Origin: RFPI01 sp964398195
GTDB taxonomy: Bacteria; Pseudomonadota; Gammaproteobacteria; Burkholderiales; Methylophilaceae
Reading direction: 5' to 3'
Assembly: GCA_964398195.1 (NCBI GenBank)
Contig: CAYNLW010000011.1
Location: 1 to 37,504 of the forward strand
Length of the DNA: 37,504 bases
Shown: positions 31,140 through 37,504 of the stretch, one piece after another
Numbering within the stretch: the first letter of the stretch is position 1
Layout: every line of letters begins with the position of its first letter
The notes under the pieces: generated by a model
Databases searched by the model: none
What the model was told of the DNA's origin: nothing
Seen by the model: the letters and a program-made list of their open reading frames with translations, nothing else
Program-made: the position numbers and the translations under genes

Positions 31140-31559
31140 ATGTTCTACCCTGCAAATTTTCAAGCTGACCCATCGGGTGCTTATGTCATCACCTTTAGGG
31201 ATATTCCTGAAGCCATTACTCAAGGTGACAACCTAGAGGAGGCCCTGCAAATGGCTACTGATGCGCTCGTGCGGGCAATGGAGTTTTATTTCGAGGACCA
31301 GCGCAGTGTGCCTTTGCCTAGTCCAGCCAAAGCTGGTGAGCAGTTGATTGAATTGCCATTAAGCATTTCGGCGAAAGTGTTGTTGTTAAATGAGATGTTG
31401 CAACAACGTGTGCGTCCAGTGGAGCTGGCACGCAAAATGGCGCTACGCCCACAAGAAGTGAATCGCTTACTGAAGCTAGACCACAAAACCAAAATTGACA
31501 CCATCAGTGATGCGCTTAAGGTATTGGGTTGCAAGTTGGATTTAATGTTGGCGCGCTAA
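31140..31559 (+). CDS. hicB: HicB antitoxin
   Basis: A 139-residue antitoxin. The N-terminal partial RNase H-like domain (about 1-70) carries DIPEAITQGDNLEEALQMATDAL and EFYFEDQRSVPLPSP. The C-terminal helix-turn-helix (about 85-138, LNEMLQQRVRPVELARKMALRPQEVNRLLKLDHKTKIDTI) should bind the hicA promoter. It closely follows the E. coli HicB pattern. ATG 31140 is preferred to the adjacent ATG 31137 because GGAG lies seven bases before it. The much better ribosome site than that of hicA fits an antitoxin made in excess. A 14-bp tandem duplication begins five bases after its stop. Confidence 0.93.
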   Translation: MFYPANFQADPSGAYVITFRDIPEAITQGDNLEEALQMATDALVRAMEFYFEDQRSVPLPSPAKAGEQLIELPLSISAKVLLLNEMLQQRVRPVELARKMALRPQEVNRLLKLDHKTKIDTISDALKVLGCKLDLMLAR

Positions 31560-31564
31560 ACTTT

Positions 31565-31592
31565 TTTAATCACTTAGCTTTAATCACTTAGC
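31565..31592. repeat. Exact 14-bp tandem duplication after hicB
   Basis: TTTAATCACTTAGC occurs twice in direct succession (31565-31578, 31579-31592). Further ACTTAGC fragments follow to about 31643, suggesting older decayed copies. Confidence 0.85.
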
Positions 31593-31712
31593 AAATATTT
31601 AACTTTCTTAACTTTTGTCCAACTTAGCTTAAATACTACTTAGCCTGAGTCCTAATCTTTGGTCTCGCCAAGCTAATCACTATTTTGCTAAATATTGTAG
31701 ATTTTTCAGGCA

Positions 31713-31727
31713 TCATGAAAATCATGA
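31713..31727. promoter_or_regulatory. TCATGA-AAA-TCATGA palindrome upstream of pqqA
   Basis: Two TCATGA hexamers, each itself palindromic, lie three bases apart, about 112 bases before the pqqA start. The layout suits a dimeric regulator. I found no convincing -35/-10 pair for pqqA to relate it to, so its role is open. Confidence 0.35.
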
Positions 31728-31838
31728 GGCGAGTTTCCGATTTTTGCCCTATTGTTAAATAGCTTGACTCGTCACAATCCACCCTGCGTTGAGATTCCCT
31801 CGGCGCTTCTATTTCAAATAATCTTTAGGAGATACATT

Positions 31839-31910
31839 ATGTGGACTAAACCAGCTGCTACAGAAATGCGCTTCGGTTTCGAAGTAACAATGTACGTTTG
31901 CAATCGCTAA
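31839..31910 (+). CDS. pqqA: PqqA, precursor peptide of pyrroloquinoline quinone
   Basis: A 23-residue ribosomal peptide, the substrate from which PQQ is built. The conserved core FEVTMY supplies Glu15 and Tyr19, which PqqE cross-links and later enzymes convert to the cofactor. It starts MWTKPAATEMRFG, close to other PqqA peptides. A Cys at position 21 after the core is uncommon in sequences I recall. AGGAGA stands seven bases before the ATG. It is first in pqqABCDE and is separated from pqqB by a stable hairpin, which would favour higher pqqA mRNA levels. Confidence 0.95.
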   Translation: MWTKPAATEMRFGFEVTMYVCNR

Positions 31911-31928
31911 GATTTAATCGTACGAGGG

Positions 31929-31956
31929 AACTGGACTGTCATTTGGCAGTCCAGTT
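31929..31956 (+). terminator. Stable hairpin between pqqA and pqqB (partial terminator/processing site)
   Basis: AACTGGACTG (31929-31938) and CAGTCCAGTT (31947-31956) form a perfect 10-bp stem with an 8-base loop. Only TTTC follows, so termination should be leaky. Such hairpins behind pqqA can explain an abundant short pqqA transcript plus a longer operon transcript (known in methylotrophs; inferred here). Confidence 0.7.
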
Positions 31957-31995
31957 TCATATTAATCACTGATAAAACAAGTAAATGAGAAAAAT

Positions 31996-32913
31996 ATGCA
32001 TATTCGAGTGTTAGGTGCTGCAGCCGGTGGTGGCTTTCCCCAGTGGAATTGCAATTGCTTTAATTGTGATGGACTGCGTAAAGGTACTATCAAAGCGACC
32101 AAGAGAACGCAGTCTTCAATCTGCGTCAGTGGTGATGGCGTTAATTGGGTGTTATTCAACGCTTCGCCAGATGTCTTGCAACAAATCCAATCTTTCGGCC
32201 CCTTACAACCAGGACGTGCCATTCGTGATAGCGGTATCGCTGGCATTATTCTGATTGACGCGCAGATTGACCATACTACCGGTCTGTTGATGTTGCGCGA
32301 AGGCCAAGTGAAACGTGAAATCTACTGTACCGATATGGTGTATTCAGATTTGACCACAGGTAACCCGCTACTTAAGATCTTGGACCACTATTGCGGTATC
32401 AATCATCACCAAGTGCCTACCGATGGTAATACCTCTTTTACTGTACAAGGCGCCCCCAATCTGAAATTTACCGCAGTTGCCCTAAAGAGCGCTGCACCGC
32501 CATATTCCCCACATCGCAATGACCCGCATCCCGGTGACACCATAGGCGTGTTAATCGAAGAAATCAGTTCCGGCAAGAAATGTTGGTATTCGCCTGGCTT
32601 GGCAGAGATTGAGCCACATTTGCCAGCGCTGATGAATCAAGCCGATTGCATTATGGTCGATGGTACGTTCTGGACGAATACTGAAATGATCGATATGGGC
32701 TTGATGGAAAAAACCGCGCGCAGCATAGGTCACAACCCACAATCCGGCCCTGGCGGCATGATAGAGGAATTAAATCGATTTGATGCCTCAAGAAAAGTTT
32801 TGATACATATCAACAACACCAACCCGATTTTACGAGAAGATTCCGCTGAGCGCGCTGAGCTCAACCGTCATGGCATAGAAGTGGCTTTTGACGGCATGGA
32901 TATCATCTTATAG
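31996..32913 (+). CDS. pqqB: PqqB, metallo-beta-lactamase-fold protein of PQQ synthesis
   Basis: A 305-residue protein of the metallo-beta-lactamase fold. The N-terminal VLGAAAGGGFPQWNCNCFNC includes the family's structural Cys cluster, and LIDAQIDHTTGLLMLRE replaces the HxHxDH motif with a variant metal site. PqqB is thought to be an iron-dependent hydroxylase acting on the cross-linked Glu-Tyr intermediate. Length matches the family (about 300). The pqqC start follows after nine bases, with AGGAGA overlapping the stop. Confidence 0.97.
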   Translation: MHIRVLGAAAGGGFPQWNCNCFNCDGLRKGTIKATKRTQSSICVSGDGVNWVLFNASPDVLQQIQSFGPLQPGRAIRDSGIAGIILIDAQIDHTTGLLMLREGQVKREIYCTDMVYSDLTTGNPLLKILDHYCGINHHQVPTDGNTSFTVQGAPNLKFTAVALKSAAPPYSPHRNDPHPGDTIGVLIEEISSGKKCWYSPGLAEIEPHLPALMNQADCIMVDGTFWTNTEMIDMGLMEKTARSIGHNPQSGPGGMIEELNRFDASRKVLIHINNTNPILREDSAERAELNRHGIEVAFDGMDIIL

Positions 32914-32922
32914 GAGAACACA

Positions 32923-33678
32923 ATGAATGCTGCGGTGAAACCAGCTTGGAGCAAAGAAGAATTTGAAGCCAAGTTAAGAGAAAAAGGTCAGGGCTACCAT
33001 ATTTATCATCCATTTCATGTGATGATGTATGAAGGCAAGCTAAGCAAAGAGCAATTGCAATGTTGGGTAGCCAATCGTTTTTACTATCAAATTTCTATCC
33101 CGATGAAAGACGCGGCCATTCTTTCCAACTGTCCAGACAAGGAAATCCGTAAGGGTTGGATAGTGCGTATCGTCGATCATGATGGCGAAGGCGATGTGGA
33201 AGGCGGTATCGAGGCTTGGATTAAGCTGGGTGAGGCAGTAGGCTTAACCCGTGAGCAAGTGACTTCACTCAAAATGGTCAGCCCAGGTGTTAAATTCGCG
33301 GTGGACGCCTATGTCAATTTTGCCCGTCAACGTCCTTGGCAAGAATCGGTATGTTCTTCGCTCACCGAATTATTTGCCCCGCATATCCATCAACAACGAA
33401 TTAGCTCATGGCCGCAAATGTACCCATGGATTAATGAAAATGGCTTGACCTATTTCAAGAAACGCTTAACGGAAGCGCGTCGTGATGTAGAGCAAGGCTT
33501 GCAAGTGACCTTGGATTATTTCGGCCACAGCCGCGCCATGCAAGAACGTGCTTTAGATATTTTGCAATTTAAACTCGATGTGCTTTGGGTGATTGCCGAT
33601 TCGATTATGTTGGCATCAACTCAAGTGACTACCGATGGTCGCGATTATCTGCGTCAACCGGTTTACCATCCGGAATAA
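32923..33678 (+). CDS. pqqC: PqqC, pyrroloquinoline-quinone synthase
   Basis: A 251-residue cofactor-less oxidase of the TENA/THI-4-like helical fold. It closes the ring and carries out the eight-electron oxidation of AHQQ to PQQ. Typical regions are YHIYHPFHVMMYEGKLSKEQLQCWVANRFYYQISIPMKDAAILSNC at the N-terminus, WIVRIVDHDGEGDVEGGIEAW, and the C-terminal LWVIADSIMLA. Length is standard (about 250). It lies between pqqB and pqqD with AGGAGA upstream. Confidence 0.97.
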   Translation: MNAAVKPAWSKEEFEAKLREKGQGYHIYHPFHVMMYEGKLSKEQLQCWVANRFYYQISIPMKDAAILSNCPDKEIRKGWIVRIVDHDGEGDVEGGIEAWIKLGEAVGLTREQVTSLKMVSPGVKFAVDAYVNFARQRPWQESVCSSLTELFAPHIHQQRISSWPQMYPWINENGLTYFKKRLTEARRDVEQGLQVTLDYFGHSRAMQERALDILQFKLDVLWVIADSIMLASTQVTTDGRDYLRQPVYHPE

Positions 33679-33704
33679 GGCCTAGGCCAGAATAGGAAGC
33701 AGCA

Positions 33705-33986
33705 ATGACGATACAACTCAGCCAAGTGTTTGCGATTGCGCCACACCATCGCTTTCAGTGGGAAGAAGCACAAGACAGTTATGTGATTTTGTTCCCAGAA
33801 GGCATGGTCAAGTTAAACCCCGGCGCGGGCGAAATTCTTAACTTGGTGAATGGTCAACACAGTGTGCAGCAAATTATTGATGCACTGAAAGCCAAGTTTC
33901 CATCTGCCGAAGATATCGATGGTGATATCTTGGCCATGTTGGATTTAGCAGTTTCCAAAGGTTGGCTGAGTCAAGTCAGCGGCTAG
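33705..33986 (+). CDS. pqqD: PqqD, peptide chaperone
   Basis: A 93-residue RRE-type (RiPP recognition element) protein. It binds PqqA and presents it to the radical SAM enzyme PqqE. The conserved pattern PHHRFQWEEAQDSYVILFPEGMVKLNPGAGEILNLVNG is a near-perfect family signature, followed by the winged helix. It is separate from PqqC and PqqE, unlike the pqqCD fusion of Methylobacterium. The pqqE start follows after 29 bases. Confidence 0.97.
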   Translation: MTIQLSQVFAIAPHHRFQWEEAQDSYVILFPEGMVKLNPGAGEILNLVNGQHSVQQIIDALKAKFPSAEDIDGDILAMLDLAVSKGWLSQVSG

Positions 33987-34015
33987 TCGGCAAATTTGGA
34001 TTTAGGAGAAACGAA

Positions 34016-35242
34016 ATGTCAAAAACCGCATCATTAGGTCGCTCAGAAGTACAAAAAGAAATCGCCATGAACAATGGCGTTGCCCAATCAGTGACTCGCA
34101 CGCAGCCGCTGTGGTTGTTAGCCGAGGTGACCTATCGTTGTCCCTTGCATTGCGCTTTCTGCTATAACCCAACCGATTACGATAAGCACACGCAAAACGA
34201 ATTAAGCACTGAGCAATGGATTAAGGCCTTGCGCGAAGCGCGTAAATTGGGTGCTTTGCAGTTAGGCATCTCAGGTGGCGAACCGTTATTGCGTGACGAT
34301 ATTGAAGACATCGTGATTGAAGCCAAGAAGCTAGGCTATTACAGCAACCTCATCACCTCTGGTGTAGGCTTGACTGAGAAACGCATACAAGCGTTTAAAG
34401 AAGGTGGTTTGGATCATATTCAATTATCCATGCACGATATCACCGAAGAAATTAATAACTTTATTACCAATACCCGCACTTTTGAATTAAAGAAAAAAGT
34501 GGCCGCCATGATTAAGTCACACGGCTACCCCATGGTGCTGAATGTGGTGATACACCGCTACAACATTGGTCATGTCAAAGAAATTCTTGAGATGGCAGAA
34601 GCGCTGGGCGCGGATTATGTGGAGCTAGCCAATACCCAATATTACGGCTGGTCATTGATTAATCGCAGCCAGTTGATGCCGACCTTTGAGCAATTACAAG
34701 AAGCGGAAAAAGTGACCAACCAATTCCGCGAAAAACACGGCGACAAAATGAAGATTTTCTTCGTGGTGCCGGACTATTACTCAGAGCGTCCTAAGAAGTG
34801 TATGAACGGCTGGGGCGAAGTATTTATGATTGTCACCGCCAATGGCGATGTGTTGCCATGCCACTCAGCACGGGTGTTGCCGAATATGCAGTTCCCCAAT
34901 GTCAAACAAGATGGTTTGGCTTACGCATGGCAAGACTCCGATGCGTTTAATAAATATCGTGGCGACGCATGGATGAAAGACCCATGCCGCACTTGCGATG
35001 AAAAAGAAAAGGATTTGGGCGGCTGTCGTTGTCAGGCGTTTATGCTGACTGGCGATGCGGAAATCGCCGATCCGGTTTGTACCAAATCGCCGTATCGTCA
35101 ATTGATTGTAGATGCGATTGAAGAAGCGAAGAATCCAGTGGTGGCGTCGCAACCGATTATTTTCCGTAACGACAAAAATTCGCGTGCGGTGATTTCTGGC
35201 GAGTTCGCCGATCGAGTCAAACCTTTCCACGCTTTGCCTTAA
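34016..35242 (+). CDS. pqqE: PqqE, radical SAM enzyme cross-linking Glu and Tyr of PqqA
   Basis: A 408-residue radical SAM/SPASM enzyme. The [4Fe-4S]-SAM motif is CPLHCAFC (Cys42, 46, 49), and GISGGEPLLRDD follows. The C-terminal SPASM Cys set (KKCMNGW, LPCHSA, DPCRTCDEKEKDLGGCRCQAF, DPVCTKSPY) holds auxiliary clusters. ATG 34016 has TTAGGAGA just upstream, which makes this start secure and gives an N-terminal extension of roughly 25-30 residues before the usual PLWLLAEVTYRCPL beginning. It is the last gene of the cluster before a strong terminator; no pqqF/G protease lies in the window. Confidence 0.97.
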   Translation: MSKTASLGRSEVQKEIAMNNGVAQSVTRTQPLWLLAEVTYRCPLHCAFCYNPTDYDKHTQNELSTEQWIKALREARKLGALQLGISGGEPLLRDDIEDIVIEAKKLGYYSNLITSGVGLTEKRIQAFKEGGLDHIQLSMHDITEEINNFITNTRTFELKKKVAAMIKSHGYPMVLNVVIHRYNIGHVKEILEMAEALGADYVELANTQYYGWSLINRSQLMPTFEQLQEAEKVTNQFREKHGDKMKIFFVVPDYYSERPKKCMNGWGEVFMIVTANGDVLPCHSARVLPNMQFPNVKQDGLAYAWQDSDAFNKYRGDAWMKDPCRTCDEKEKDLGGCRCQAFMLTGDAEIADPVCTKSPYRQLIVDAIEEAKNPVVASQPIIFRNDKNSRAVISGEFADRVKPFHALP

Positions 35243-35256
35243 ATCCATAAAAGCAC

Positions 35257-35285
35257 AATGCCCCGTTGCGACGGGGCATTTTTTT
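35257..35285 (+). terminator. Intrinsic terminator of the pqq operon
   Basis: AATGCCCCGT and ACGGGGCATT form a perfect 10-bp stem with a TGCG loop, followed by five more T, 15 bases after the pqqE stop. Confidence 0.95.
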
Positions 35286-35404
35286 GCCGCTAGACTTAGT
35301 CGTGCCGCTTAATCTCAAGCCTATCTATAGCTTATGTTTAGCTTTGATAGGTTGAAAACCGACTAAAATAGCATTCTTCCAAATTGATTAGCGCCGTTCA
35401 TACT

Positions 35405-36610
35405 ATGCACAAAACCAGCCCGCTTATCCTGACCATCGTTCTCGCCAGCCTAGCCGCATTGGCGCCGTTTGCCATTGATACTTATCTGCCAGCGTTTCAC
35501 CGTATGCAAAGTGAGTTGGGCAGCAGCGATGTGGCGATACAGCAAAGTCTGACCTTTTATCTGGTGCCCTATACCCTGATGACGCTATGGCATGGCGCGA
35601 TTTCCGATTCGATAGGGCGCTTGGCAGCGATTCGTTGGGGCTTGGCGGTATTTGTATTGGCTTCGATAGGCTGTGCGATGGCGCCCAATGTCGAAACCCT
35701 ATGGTTGTTTAGAGCCTTGCAAGGCTTGTCTGGTGGGGCAGGCAATGTGGTGGCACGCGCCATGGTGCGCGACTTGTTTGAAGGGCCACAAGCGCAGCGC
35801 GTGATGGCCATGGTGCAAATGTTATTCGGCATCGCCCCCGCCATTGCGCCGATTATCGGCGGCTGGTTGCTAGGCATCCATTGGCAAGCCATCTTTATCT
35901 TCTTGGCGCTGTATGCCGCTATCAGCCTATCTGCCGCGCTTGTCTTATTGCCAGAGACCGTGCCTAAAGAAAAGCGCGTGCCGCTGTCGGCGAAACAAGT
36001 GTTAAAGGATTATGGGATTTTGTTGGCAGACACCGAGTTTAAAAAAATCATCTTCGCCATAGGCGCCAATTTCGCCGGCTTTTTTCTGTATGTGCTGGCC
36101 GCACCAGTATTTCTGATGAAGCATCTGCAACTCAACGAGCAACAGTTCGCCATGATGTTCATACCCACTGTCGCCTGCATGATGTTGGGCTCCTATTTAG
36201 CCAAACGGGCGGCTGGTGTATATTCAAGACAGCGTGTGATTCAAGCGGCTTATCGTTGGATGAGTGGGGTAGTGATATTGAATTTGCTGCTCACCCTGTT
36301 TGCACAAACTTATTCAGCAGATTTTCCTTTGCTCGCGCTCATCGCCCCAGTCGCGCTATTCAATATCGGCATGGCACTAGCGATGCCGGTATTATCCTTA
36401 TCCGCATTAGATAGACACGGCCGCATACGCGGCACCGCCGCCTCAGCACAAACCTTCACGCAAATGCTAATTTCCAGCATCTCCGCCGGCATCTTAGTCC
36501 CCCTGCTATGGTTCAGTCCAGTCGGCCTAGCCATCGGCATGGCATTTTATTTTGTCCTCAGCCTACTCGTTATCCGCCGCAGCCACTTGTGGCGCGGGGA
36601 GGAGTACTAA
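35405..36610 (+). CDS. Bcr/CflA-family MFS multidrug exporter
   Basis: A 401-residue inner-membrane drug:proton antiporter of the major facilitator superfamily. About 12 transmembrane helices are visible. The family signature APFAIDTYLPAF lies in helix 1, GAISDSIGRLAAIRWG is the loop 2-3 motif, and RALQGLSGGAGNVVARAMVRDL is the Bcr/CflA-type motif with the conserved Arg. Length is typical (about 400). ATG 35405 (MHKTSP) is taken as start because helix 1 then begins at once; the frame runs seven codons further up. Substrates cannot be predicted. It is monocistronic and converges on the RTX gene with a 20-base gap. Confidence 0.9.
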   Translation: MHKTSPLILTIVLASLAALAPFAIDTYLPAFHRMQSELGSSDVAIQQSLTFYLVPYTLMTLWHGAISDSIGRLAAIRWGLAVFVLASIGCAMAPNVETLWLFRALQGLSGGAGNVVARAMVRDLFEGPQAQRVMAMVQMLFGIAPAIAPIIGGWLLGIHWQAIFIFLALYAAISLSAALVLLPETVPKEKRVPLSAKQVLKDYGILLADTEFKKIIFAIGANFAGFFLYVLAAPVFLMKHLQLNEQQFAMMFIPTVACMMLGSYLAKRAAGVYSRQRVIQAAYRWMSGVVILNLLLTLFAQTYSADFPLLALIAPVALFNIGMALAMPVLSLSALDRHGRIRGTAASAQTFTQMLISSISAGILVPLLWFSPVGLAIGMAFYFVLSLLVIRRSHLWRGEEY

Positions 36611-36630
36611 TTTCTGAAGACTCACTCCTG

Positions 36631-37503
36631 TTAAATCACCTGCACATTCTGTTGAATGAGGATTTGCGCGGCGGCGCTGTTGTGGTTCCAGACATTGAAG
36701 ATGATGCCTACGTTGTTGTTAACGCTACCGGCGTTGGTCCATGCGGAGGTGCCGTTGCCATCGACTAGATCGACGATATCTATAGAAGAGCCCTCGATGG
36801 TGATTTGATGTCTAGTGACAGAGCTAGATAAAGCCGTTCCGCCATTAAGATTTGCCCAACCGTTGCTGGTGTTGAACAGATTCAAGCTCGACATATCCAC
36901 CACATCGCGGAAGGAAATGGTGACTTGGTTGCTGCTGGAATCTTGACTCATGTCTATGCGCTCAATATTAGTGATTCGGCTAGAACCTATCGGGGTTGCT
37001 GCGTCGGTATTGCTGATGGCGGTGAAATCTAAATTGGCGCCGCCGGTGAGTATTAAAAAATCGGTGCCAAGCCCGCCATCTAATCTCGCTAACTGCTGTT
37101 GTTTGCTGCCGTCGGGGTTTGTTACCCAAGTAACGCCAGATCTTAGGCTCAGAATATTGCTCAGATTCACCACGATGCTGTCGTTGCCAGAGCCCGCCAA
37201 AATCACATCTTCGCCACCGCCGCCTACCAAATAATCATTGCCCATGCCGCCTAAAATAATTTCCCCCTCTGTACTACCGAAGAAGTTATCCACGCCGCGT
37301 GTGGCCTGTCTCGCATAGGTCTTGCCTGTACCAATGCCATTTAGAATATCTGACAGATTGACTGGCTCGGTATCGGTTTTGCCGAAGATGACATAGTGAA
37401 CTGCGTTTAAAATTAGTACCAGTATGAGTGAGAGTTTTATCTTACATTCAATGTATTCTTGAATCCATTTTAAGTCCAACTTGTTTGATGATGATCTCTG
37501 GGG
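36631..37503 (-). CDS. C-terminal part of an RTX-repeat (calcium-binding) protein, open at the right edge
   Basis: At least 282 residues are visible. Three glycine/aspartate-rich nonapeptides (GGMGNDYLV, GGGGEDVIL, AGSGNDSIV) form a short calcium-binding beta-roll. About 170 residues of Ser/Thr/Asn-rich beta-type sequence and a hydrophobic C-terminal end follow, as in type I secreted adhesins or enzymes. The only start codon in the visible frame ahead of the repeats is a TTG at 37479, and the frame stays open to the window edge, so the N-terminus probably lies outside. A hydrophobic stretch (KIKLSLILVLILNAVHYVIFG) sits about 80 codons from the edge, odd for a secreted RTX protein. No transporter genes are nearby. 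Confidence 0.65.
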   Translation of the reverse strand, partial: PQRSSSNKLDLKWIQEYIECKIKLSLILVLILNAVHYVIFGKTDTEPVNLSDILNGIGTGKTYARQATRGVDNFFGSTEGEIILGGMGNDYLVGGGGEDVILAGSGNDSIVVNLSNILSLRSGVTWVTNPDGSKQQQLARLDGGLGTDFLILTGGANLDFTAISNTDAATPIGSSRITNIERIDMSQDSSSNQVTISFRDVVDMSSLNLFNTSNGWANLNGGTALSSSVTRHQITIEGSSIDIVDLVDGNGTSAWTNAGSVNNNVGIIFNVWNHNSAAAQILIQQNVQVI

Positions 37504-37504
37504 C

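Noticed and set aside
31715..31762. 15-codon frame upstream of pqqA as a leader peptide
   Set aside because: It has a weak ribosome site, no regulatory codon run and no attenuator structure, and its ATG lies in the TCATGA palindrome. Chance is the better explanation.

Overview
The window looks like chromosomal DNA of a methylotrophic betaproteobacterium, most likely a Methylophilaceae member (Methylotenera/Methylophilus-like). This is an inference from three things. There is a complete pqqABCDE cluster for the cofactor of PQQ-dependent alcohol/methanol dehydrogenases. There is an oxidative pentose-phosphate set (zwf, a short-form gnd, pgl) of the kind used with the ribulose monophosphate cycle. 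Several gene orders are typical of Betaproteobacteria (surE-pcm-nlpD, aminotransferase-hom-thrC, tyrA-aroA-cmk-rpsA-ihfB-lapB-pyrF, apbC divergent from metG). No rRNA, tRNA, CRISPR array, prophage or insertion sequence was seen.

Layout. 1-660: the 3' end of an unrecognised gene, a pair of REP-like palindromes, and tadA. 950-3600: an OYE-family reductase with a nitroreductase, a thioredoxin-like protein, and a solitary HipB-like HTH regulator. 3700-6830 (minus strand): nlpD, pcm, surE and a Mth938-like gene, with no rpoS after nlpD. 7010-12390 (plus strand): alaA-hom-thrC and thyA-folA. 12420-18655: arginine/lysine/ornithine decarboxylase, dcd, zwf and gnd on minus, with pgl divergent. 18900-19592: an MqsRA toxin-antitoxin operon with a textbook operator, wedged against apbC. 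19589-22888: apbC and metG, divergent. 22944-30664 (minus): comEA-like, pyrF, lapB, ihfB, rpsA, cmk, aroA, tyrA. 30917-31559: a HicAB toxin-antitoxin module whose 58-residue toxin is easy to miss. 31839-35242: pqqA-B-C-D-E. 35405-36610: a Bcr/CflA-type MFS exporter. 36631-end: the C-terminal part of an RTX-repeat protein running off the right edge.

How the genes fit together. The core is housekeeping: aspartate-family and aromatic amino-acid synthesis, dTMP and folate metabolism, dUTP supply, translation (metG, rpsA, tadA), Fe-S delivery and envelope control (nlpD, lapB). The methylotrophy-linked parts are the pqq cluster, which supplies the periplasmic dehydrogenase cofactor, and zwf-gnd-pgl, which can run as the dissimilatory arm of the RuMP cycle to oxidise formaldehyde-derived hexose phosphate and make NAD(P)H. 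Two toxin-antitoxin modules sit at the edges of otherwise conserved blocks.

I did not find a clearly new multi-gene system. The most notable unexplained signals are non-coding. The rpsA leader carries two successive terminator-like hairpins. A GC-rich GCGCC-type discriminator recurs after several candidate -10 boxes. Several 14-18 bp tandem duplications lie beside gene ends. A palindrome covers the predicted start site of comEA. Hairpin-rich spacers lie near pgl, mqsR, thyA and pqqA.
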